From: Laspinema palackyanum D2c
GTDB lineage: Bacteria; Cyanobacteriota; Cyanobacteriia; Cyanobacteriales; Laspinemataceae
Reading direction: 5' to 3'
Assembly: GCF_025370875.1 (NCBI RefSeq)
Contig: NZ_JAMXFD010000004.1
Coordinates: 94,835-158,834 of the forward strand
DNA length: 64,000 nt
The notes under the pieces are model-generated. The model saw only the letters and a list, made by a program, of their open reading frames with translations, ran no database searches and was not told the DNA's origin. Made by a program: the position numbers and the translations under genes. Position 1 is the stretch's first letter, and every line of letters begins with the position of its first letter. This document shows, one piece after another, positions 58,240 through 64,000 of the stretch.

Positions 58240-58293
58240 ACATAAGAAACCACACCGACAAGGTGTTCATAACACAGACTTCACGGTCTTTTT
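58240..58293 (+). ncRNA. Array small RNA, unit 2
   Basis: The -10 box is TATCTT (58230-58235). The perfect dyad TCTATCTCTAGA lies upstream. Stems are ACACC/GGTGT, GTGTTCATAACAC and GACTTCACGGTC before the T-run. The second terminator is 58325-58364. Confidence 0.68.
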
Positions 58294-58489
58294 AGTAAGC
58301 CGGTTTAATAAATCAAGATAACAGACAATCCCGCTAGACACCCTCTGGCGGGATTGTTGATTTTGAGGGGTTGACTCTGAGTGGTAGAGGCGATCGCCAG
58401 TGGAGAGGGGCCTTGCCAGCTAGAAGAGGTAGAAGAAGGTTCTACCTGTAGATAGATAAACTGGCTTGCGAGGGTCGGTTATATTAAGA

Positions 58490-58542
58490 ACATAAGAAAC
58501 CGCACCGCGATGGTGTTCATAACACAGGCCCTTGGCCTTTTT
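58490..58542 (+). ncRNA. Array small RNA, unit 3
   Basis: The -10 box is TATATT (58480-58485) and the upstream dyad is TCTACCTGTAGA. The terminal stem is GGCC/GGCC around CTT, then T5. The second terminator is 58572-58610 and has the longest perfect stem of the set, CCGCTAGAA/TTCTAGCGG. Confidence 0.68.
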
Positions 58543-58749
58543 AGTAAGCCCAGATTATAAATCAAGATAACAGACAATCCCGCTAGAATATTTCTAGCGG
58601 GATTGTTGGTATCTAGGCGTTAATGATTACCTGGCCCCTGCAGCAATCTAGGGAATGTATTGTTGCTACCAAGAGGCGGTCAGAAGGGGTAGAAGCAGGT
58701 TCTATCTGTAGAGGGATAAACTTTATGGTAGAGTTCGGGTACATTAAGA

Positions 58750-58804
58750 ACATAAGAAAGCGCACCGAGATAGGTGCTTATAAGACAGGCCGAAAGGTCT
58801 TTTT
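58750..58804 (+). ncRNA. Array small RNA, unit 4
   Basis: The -10 box is TACATT (58740-58745) and the dyad is TCTATCTGTAGA. Stems are GCACC/GGTGC, CTTATAAG and GGCCGAAAGGTC, then T5. The second terminator is 58822-58862. Confidence 0.7.
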
Positions 58805-59082
58805 AATAAAGCAAAATAATAGACAATCCCGCTAGAAGCTCTCTGGCGGGATTGTTGATTTTCACCGATGGATTCCTCGGTTACTTCGAGTAAAAGCAGA
58901 TAAATTTGAAGGGACAGCTACAGGAACGCAATGCCCGAACTAGCTTAAAGAAAACAGGAACTTTAAAACAGTGACTCTATTATGGAGGAACACCTGTAAA
59001 TGGGGTTGTGTATTCCTAGAGGTAGCAACAGGTTCTATCTGTAGAGGGATAAACTTTCGGGGAAAATTCAGTTATATTAAAA

Positions 59083-59139
59083 CCATAAGAAAGCGCACCA
59101 AGATTCAGGTGCTTATAAGACAGGCCGCAAGGTCTTTTT
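59083..59139 (+). ncRNA. Array small RNA, unit 5
   Basis: The -10 box is TATATT (59073-59078). The start differs slightly (CCATAAG for ACATAAG). Stems are GCACC/GGTGC and GGCCGCAAGGTC, then T5. The second terminator is 59157-59196 with CCCGCTAGA/TCTAGTGGG, one G-U pair. Confidence 0.7.
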
Positions 59140-59350
59140 AATAAATTAAAATAACAGACAATCCCGCTAGAAGCCCTCTAGTGGGATTGTTGATTTTGAA
59201 GGATAGATTTTTACCGGAATTGGACTCAACGCCTATATTCTTAAGGGCGTCGCTTTCAGCCCGAAGCGGATTGGATGTTGTCCCTACAGGTAGCAACAGG
59301 TTCTATCCGCAGAGGGATAAACTTTATCAGTGAATTCAGTTATATTAAAA

Positions 59351-59407
59351 ACATAAGAAAGCGCACCAAGATTTAGGTGCTTATAAGACAGGCCGAAAGG
59401 TCTTTTT
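59351..59407 (+). ncRNA. Array small RNA, unit 6
   Basis: The -10 box is TATATT (59341-59346). The RNA part is nearly identical to unit 4 (GGCCGAAAGGTC loop) and shares the same second-hairpin sequence (59426-59465). The spacers on both sides resemble each other, as expected for a recent duplication. Confidence 0.7.
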
Positions 59408-59618
59408 AATAAAGCAAAATAATAGACAATCCCGCTAGAAGCTCTCTGGCGGGATTGTTGATTTTGAGAGATAGATTTTTACAGGAATTGGAGTCAAAGC
59501 CTATATTCTTAAGGGCGTCGCTTTGACTCAGAAGCGGATTGGATGTTGTCCCTAGAGGTAGCAACAGGTTCTATCCGCAGAGGGATAAACTTTATCGGTG
59601 AATTCAGTTATATTAAAA

Positions 59619-59675
59619 ACATAAGAAAGCGCACCGAAGTTTAGGTGCTTATAAGACAGGCCGTTAGGTCTTTTT
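59619..59675 (+). ncRNA. Array small RNA, unit 7
   Basis: The -10 box is TATATT (59609-59614). The terminal stem loop is GGCCGTTAGGTC. The second terminator (59693-59732) carries a mismatch: CCCGCC...GGCGAG, so this copy's backup terminator may be weaker. Confidence 0.7.
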
Positions 59676-59887
59676 AATAAATTAAAATAACAGACAATCC
59701 CGCCCGTAGCAATACCGGCGAGATTGTTGATTTTGAGGGATAACGTTACACTCGAATCGGAGTCAAAGTCTACCGTATCCAGGGTATCGGTTTGAGCGAG
59801 AACTGGATTGGATATCGTCTTTAGAGGTAGCAACAGGTTCTATCTTCAGGGGGATAAACTTTAGGGGTGAATTCAGTTATATTAAAA

Positions 59888-59944
59888 ACATAAGAAAGCG
59901 CACCGAGATTTAGGTGCTTATAAGACAGGCCGTCAGGTCTTTTT
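59888..59944 (+). ncRNA. Array small RNA, unit 8
   Basis: The -35-like TAAACT (59855-59860) and -10 TATATT (59878-59883) are 17 nt apart. Stems are GCACC/GGTGC and GGCCGTCAGGTC, then T5. The second terminator (59963-60004) has an extended stem CCCGCCGGTA/TACTGGCGGG. It lies about 90 nt from the converging gene at 60031. Confidence 0.7.
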
Positions 59945-60030
59945 AATAAATTAAAATAACAGACAATCCCGCCGGTAGTAATACTGGCGGGATTGTTGGT
60001 TTTTAGTCTGCGATCGCCTCTACAGCTTTC

Positions 60031-61293
60031 TTAGGGCAAGGAGTGGTTTGTTTCCGAGGGTTGGCTTACCTTAACCCCGGGACGGCTAAACAGTTTAAAG
60101 TAAACTGAGTTCAACAGTTCTTTAAGCGGAAAGGTAATAAAAGTCAGGGGATTAATGGTGACGATGATGTTCCGATTATCCGCTTTGGCTTGTTTGACGA
60201 TTTGTTTGCCAACCCAATCGGCAGACATGACGCCAATGGGATTGAGATTACTTTTAAAGGGGCCCAGAATCAATTTTCTAACAATGCAAGGGGCATCTAA
60301 TCGGCGCAAGGTGACTAAATCCCCGAGGGTACGTTTGGTGAGTTCGTACAGGGGACTAAAGGCGGGATTGGATTCTGCTTCGGAGGTGTTCACCCAGACT
60401 TCTTTGCGGGCGATGTCTTGATTGGTTCTAACGGTGGTGAAAAACAGTTCCATCAAACGCCAGGAGGAAAAGGCATTGACTTGATAGGAACTGGCGATCG
60501 CCTCTGGGGTGCGATCGCCATGTACGTTCATCCCATGATTGAGGATGAGAATATCGACCTTTTCAAATAACGCCGCCAACTCGTTTTCTTCACCAATTTG
60601 CCAGGTAACGGTGTTAACTTCCAAGGTTTCTGACGCTAGGGTTAAGGCGATCGCCTCGTTACCCGAAGTCAGGGCGATAACTTTGGCCCCTGCTTCATGG
60701 AGATGCAACAACAGCGATCGCCCCAGGGTTCCAGAGGCCCCAGTCACCGCTACGGTTTTGCCTTTGAGGGAAAGTGCAGTTCCCATAAGTTTGTCTATAA
60801 AAGTAAACGTCCCGCAAAAGTAAGCATTTTGGTTATCAAAGTGATGTCGCCAATGGTAGGGACGATTCACGAACCATCGCGAGGGTGGCGTAGCAAAAGG
60901 ACCCGGTTGGTGGGTGAGATCCGTTAGGCGATCGGCCCCTGGAATTCCCGAACCCCGGGCGATCGCACTGCCTAAAAAGCTGAGGGTATAAAGACACCCA
61001 ATCCCCGCAACCCAATAATAATGGGGAAGAAACAGATATGCCCCTAACCACCACAACAGTCCAAACCCTAGCATGACGAGGGCCTCGGGTACGTCATTGC
61101 GCCAATGCGCTTGTTGATAAATCTCTTCACTCGCTGGGGTGAGATTCGGACGAAAAACGCGATGATGCCAAACGTGCAAGCGATAGAGGGGTTGCCAAAC
61201 ATGGGCAAAGGCATGATACAAATCTCGTACCAGTTCCGCCCAAAGAATGGAACCGAGTCCCCACGCTACTGTTGCAATCCAAATTGGGAGCAT
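60031..61293 (-). CDS. Fusion of a sterol-desaturase-type hydroxylase and a short-chain dehydrogenase
   Basis: 420 residues. The N-terminal half (about 1-175) is a membrane fatty acid hydroxylase/sterol desaturase domain with His clusters HAFAH, HVWHH and HWRHH as di-iron ligands and several membrane helices. The C-terminal half (about 178-400) is an SDR with the cofactor motif VAVTGASGTLGRS, LILNHGMN and a Tyr-x-x-x-Lys candidate YELTK. Each half would act on the same lipid or carotenoid-like substrate, one adding oxygen and the other oxidising or reducing the product; the substrate is unknown. It converges on the small-RNA array. Confidence 0.85.
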   Translation of the reverse strand: MLPIWIATVAWGLGSILWAELVRDLYHAFAHVWQPLYRLHVWHHRVFRPNLTPASEEIYQQAHWRNDVPEALVMLGFGLLWWLGAYLFLPHYYWVAGIGCLYTLSFLGSAIARGSGIPGADRLTDLTHQPGPFATPPSRWFVNRPYHWRHHFDNQNAYFCGTFTFIDKLMGTALSLKGKTVAVTGASGTLGRSLLLHLHEAGAKVIALTSGNEAIALTLASETLEVNTVTWQIGEENELAALFEKVDILILNHGMNVHGDRTPEAIASSYQVNAFSSWRLMELFFTTVRTNQDIARKEVWVNTSEAESNPAFSPLYELTKRTLGDLVTLRRLDAPCIVRKLILGPFKSNLNPIGVMSADWVGKQIVKQAKADNRNIIVTINPLTFITFPLKELLNSVYFKLFSRPGVKVSQPSETNHSLP

Positions 61294-61362
61294 AGTTAGT
61301 TTAATACACCTTTTTTCTGTAATTTTAGGGAATGACCCCGAGTCGCCACAATTGTTTAAGTA

Positions 61363-61508
61363 GCCACAACCGGCGGGGGTTTGAACCCCCGCCTAACAAC
61401 TTAAGTCGGTTAAAACCGACTGCAAGTCTGATACCGTGGGCTGTTTAGTCGGTTTTAACCGACTTAAGCTATGAGGCGGGGGATTTATCCCCCGCCGGTT
61501 GTTGCCAC
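61363..61508. repeat. Single copy of the palindrome-array element
   Basis: The arms GCCACAACCGGCGGGGG and CCCCCGCCGGTTGTTGCCAC enclose GTCGGTTAAAACCGACT and GTCGGTTTTAACCGAC. It is the same family as the array at 15461-16010 and looks like a complete unit of about 146 nt with terminal inverted repeats, so it may be a MITE-like element. Confidence 0.8.
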
Positions 61509-61719
61509 AGGTGCAAAATGTCAGTGTTACACAACTTTACATGAAATTTCGATGCATTGACTCCAGATTTCCGAATCACGAGGGAGGAATTTGCCCAATT
61601 TCCGGGGAATTGTCGCCTCCATCTCTATCTGTGGGCGGTTTCAGAATCACAGAACCGCCTCCTAAACTAAAGCAGAATTTAATATCCTCCAATATCCTTG
61701 CGTGTTGAGAAAATAGCTG

Positions 61720-62529
61720 ATGAGTGGAAAAATTTTAGAAAATCAAGTGGTTTTGGTGACGGGTTCAAGTTCGGGAATTGGGGCCGGGATTGCACTTGGG
61801 ATGGGAAATGCCGGTGCGAAAGTGGTCGTGAACTATCGTAGCAGTCCGGAAGGGGCGGAAAAAGTCGTTAATGAAATTAAATCTAAGGGTGGAGAGGCGA
61901 TCGCCATTCAAGGAGATATCAGCAAAGAAGAGGATGTCCAAAAAATGTTCTCTCAATTGTGTGAGCATTTTGGCACAATTGATATTCTAATCAATAATGC
62001 AGGGCTTCAGCAAGACGCGAATCTGGTTGACATGACCCTTGCCCAATGGCAAAAAGTCATAGATGTCAACCTCACGGGACAATTTCTCTGTACCCGAGAA
62101 GCGGTCAAAGAATTTATGCGCCGAGGTCTCGTTAAAGAGCGATCGCGCGCAGCCGGTAAAATTATCTTTATCAGTTCCGTTCATGAAGTGATACCTTGGG
62201 CCGGTCACTCCAACTATGCGGCATCTAAAGGCGGAATCAAACTGTTTATGCAAAGTATCGCCCAGGAAGTTGCCCACCACAAAATCCGCGTCAATGGAAT
62301 TGCTCCCGGTGCGATTAAAACACCCATTAATGAAGATGCCTGGGACACCCCCGAAGACGAAGCCGAACTGCTCAAATTGATTCCCTACAAACGGATAGGC
62401 ACTCCCGAAGATATCGCCAAAGTCGCCGTTTGGTTGGCCTCGGATGAGTCCGACTATGTACATGGAGAAACCATCTTCGTCGATGGCGGTATGACATTAT
62501 ATCCCGGCTTTGCCCAGGGTCAAGGGTAA
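61720..62529 (+). CDS. SDR-family oxidoreductase, glucose 1-dehydrogenase-like
   Basis: 269 residues. The cofactor motif is VLVTGSSSGIGAGIALGM with NYRS after it, which favours NADP(H). The NNAG motif is present, with catalytic Ser in IFISSVHEV and Tyr-Lys in NYAASKGG. The C-terminal YVHGETIFVDGGM is typical of classical SDRs. It is close to Bacillus-type glucose 1-dehydrogenases, but specificity in the family varies widely. Confidence 0.88.
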   Translation: MSGKILENQVVLVTGSSSGIGAGIALGMGNAGAKVVVNYRSSPEGAEKVVNEIKSKGGEAIAIQGDISKEEDVQKMFSQLCEHFGTIDILINNAGLQQDANLVDMTLAQWQKVIDVNLTGQFLCTREAVKEFMRRGLVKERSRAAGKIIFISSVHEVIPWAGHSNYAASKGGIKLFMQSIAQEVAHHKIRVNGIAPGAIKTPINEDAWDTPEDEAELLKLIPYKRIGTPEDIAKVAVWLASDESDYVHGETIFVDGGMTLYPGFAQGQG

Positions 62530-62798
62530 ATCAACCCCCTCCCCCCAAACCCCGATGCGGCAATTCCCTAAACCCATGATGCGCCATGATGACAAATTCA
62601 TCTCATTCACCCGGGGGGAAATGGGTGGGAATTTCATGGCAACAGGGGAATAATCATCATCACGAGATCGGATAGGTTGACGAGGGGGAATGTTTGGATT
62701 ATACATTTGTCGGGGTGATTTGGGAATGAAGGCAGGAATTGAAAGAGTGATAAATCGCCTCCCTCTCTACAACTAAAAGGGTGAAAGTTAGAATATTC

Positions 62799-64000
62799 TC
62801 ATAGCGACGGGAATCCTACCAACCGCAGGAAATGCACCCGCCCCAAACCATCCCCCGCCACCACCGTCACCCCATCGGGGGCAATGGCACAACAGAGTAA
62901 CTGAGCGTCAGCCATAAAACAAGCCATTTCCTCCCCTGTAGCCACATTCCACACTTTCAGGGTGTTATCGTCTGAACCGGAAACCACCCGTTGCCCATCG
63001 GGGCTGATGGCGACGGCATTTACCGAGTAACCATGCCCGGTGAGAGTGCGTTCCTCCTCCCCTGTGGCCAGATTCCATACTTTCAGGGTGTTATCGTCTG
63101 AACCGGAAACCACCCGTTTCCCATCGGGGCTGATGGCGACAGCATTTACCGAGTCACCATGCCCGGGGAGAGTGCGTTCCTCCTCCCCTGTAGCCACATT
63201 CCACACTTTCAGGGTTTTATCATGAGAACCGGAAACAACCCGTTGCCCATCGCGGCTGATGGCGACGGCAGTTACCGAGCTACGATGCCCGGGGAGAGTG
63301 CGTTCCTCCTCTCCTGTAGCCACATTCCAAACCTTCAGGGTGGTATCCAATGAAGAACTGGAAACCACCCGTTGCCCATCGCCGCTGATGGCGACGGCTC
63401 TTACCGAGCTACCATGCCCGGTGAGAGTGCGTTCCTCCTCCCCTGTAGCCACATTCCACACTTTCAGGGTTTTATCATGAGAACTGGAAACCACCCGTTG
63501 CCCATCGCCGCTGATGGCGACGGCAGTTACCGAGCTACGATGCCAGGTGAGAGTGCGTTCCTCCTCCCCTGTAGCCACATTCCATACTTTCAGGGTGGTA
63601 TTCCATGAACCAGAAACCACCCGTTGCCCATCGCCGCTGATGGCGACGGCTCTTACCGATCTACCATGCCCGGTGAGAGTGCGTTCCTCCTCCCCTGTGG
63701 CCAAATTCCACACTTTCAGGGTTTTATCCCATGAACCGGAAACCACCCGTTGCCCATCGCGGCTGATGGCGACGGCACTTACCCAGTTATCATGCCCGGT
63801 GAGAGTGTTTTCCTCCTCCCCTGTAGCCAAATTCCACACTTTCAGGGTGTGATCCCATGAACCGGAAACCACCCGTTGCCCATCCCGGCTGATGGCGATG
63901 GCATTTACCGAGCTACGATGCCCGGTGAGAGTGCGTTCCTCCTCTCCTGTAGCCAAATTCCACACTTTCAGGGTTTTATCATGAGAACCAGAAACCACCT
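62799..64000 (-). CDS. WD40-repeat protein (5' end outside window)
   Basis: About 400 residues are visible; the frame is still open at base 64000, so the N-terminus is missing. At least nine WD40 repeats of 42 residues (GH-x-x-SVxAVAISxDGQRVVS ... LKVWN(L/V)ATGEEERTL) are followed by a C-terminal cap (VVAGDGLGRVHFLRLVG). The DNA repeats of 126 bp are nearly identical, so the copy number may differ between strains. One repeat has an extra residue (SSSSLDTT). WD40 propellers are protein-interaction platforms; in cyanobacteria they often follow kinase, caspase-like or NTPase domains that would lie beyond the edge. Confidence 0.9.
   Translation of the reverse strand, partial: VVSGSHDKTLKVWNLATGEEERTLTGHRSSVNAIAISRDGQRVVSGSWDHTLKVWNLATGEEENTLTGHDNWVSAVAISRDGQRVVSGSWDKTLKVWNLATGEEERTLTGHGRSVRAVAISGDGQRVVSGSWNTTLKVWNVATGEEERTLTWHRSSVTAVAISGDGQRVVSSSHDKTLKVWNVATGEEERTLTGHGSSVRAVAISGDGQRVVSSSSLDTTLKVWNVATGEEERTLPGHRSSVTAVAISRDGQRVVSGSHDKTLKVWNVATGEEERTLPGHGDSVNAVAISPDGKRVVSGSDDNTLKVWNLATGEEERTLTGHGYSVNAVAISPDGQRVVSGSDDNTLKVWNVATGEEMACFMADAQLLCCAIAPDGVTVVAGDGLGRVHFLRLVGFPSL

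Larger units (their letters stand above)
57911..60005 (+). repeat. Tandem array of eight small-RNA cassettes
   Basis: Eight related units of about 172-180 nt, beginning near 57911, 58186, 58428, 58688, 59020, 59289, 59557 and 59826, are separated by spacers of about 65-160 nt. Each unit has (i) CAGGTTCTAT with a TCTA-N4-TAGA-type dyad, (ii) GATAAA(C/T) then about 17 nt and a TAN3T -10 box, (iii) ACATAAGAAA(C/G) and two or three small stems ending in a T5 run, and (iv) a second hairpin CAATCCC...GGGATTG followed by T residues. Units 1-3 and units 4-8 form two sub-types. No protein frame is conserved across the units. Confidence 0.92.

Noticed and set aside
57911..60005. CRISPR array
   Set aside because: The repeated unit is about 175 nt, not 25-40 nt; the spacers are 65-160 nt and partly related to each other; and no cas genes are near.
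57911..60005. Type III toxin-antitoxin RNA repeats or a retron RNA
   Set aside because: Each unit has its own promoter and terminators, unlike the short tandem antitoxin repeats of ToxIN, and no ToxN-like or reverse transcriptase gene is adjacent.

Overview
The window looks like the chromosome of a filamentous cyanobacterium. The reasons are the dense scatter of the HIP1 octamer GCGATCGC, the Urt urea transporter with urease accessory genes, a Ycf51-family protein, very large multi-PAS/GAF sensor kinases, short tandem heptamer-type repeats, and many palindromic intergenic elements. No photosystem, heterocyst or rRNA genes are present, so the assignment to an Oscillatoriales-like lineage is inference.

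Layout. 1-8795 (minus): two adjacent giant hybrid histidine kinases separated by 2 nt. 9461-12202: a secreted NlpC/P60 hydrolase, a small conserved protein and a STAS protein. 12314-23807 (minus): a type II NADH dehydrogenase, then a nitrogen-scavenging block: ureE-ureF-ureG, urtA-urtB-urtC-urtD-urtE behind a canonical NtcA site, a 550-bp array of palindromes, and ureD-ureA-ureB. The catalytic subunit gene ureC is not in the window. 24060-34134: tRNA-Thr(CGU), a sensor kinase, a diguanylate cyclase, an HtrA-type protease, an acyltransferase, an FKBP isomerase, a solitary C5-cytosine methyltransferase, SufU and Ycf51. 34406-37199: an AbiEi/AbiEii-like (type IV toxin-antitoxin-like) pair and a Uma2 protein. 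37635-46811: an iron-type alcohol dehydrogenase, a PLP aminotransferase, a candidate structured RNA, a peptidoglycan-binding protein, an M16 peptidase pair and ClpP. 47018-53091: a protein of unknown function, an RNB-family protein without its catalytic aspartates, a UbiX-like protein that appears to use a non-AUG start, and a LapA-domain protein. 53942-57691: a primase-helicase and an HsdR_N-like protein. 57911-60005: a tandem array of eight small-RNA cassettes. 60031-64000: a desaturase/SDR fusion, an SDR and a WD40 protein running off the right edge.

The most unusual feature is the array at 57911-60005. Each of the eight units has a dyad, a TAN3T -10 box with a spaced -35 region, a predicted RNA of about 53-57 nt ending in a U-tract hairpin, and a second terminator-like hairpin. 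The stems keep pairing through compensatory changes between units, which argues that the RNA is under selection. The arrangement recalls the tandem NsiR1 array described in Anabaena, but I cannot show homology.

Other points of note are the start codon of the UbiX-like gene, the RNB protein with a replaced active site, the structured element at 40303-40620, the split urease locus and the palindrome array between urtE and ureD.
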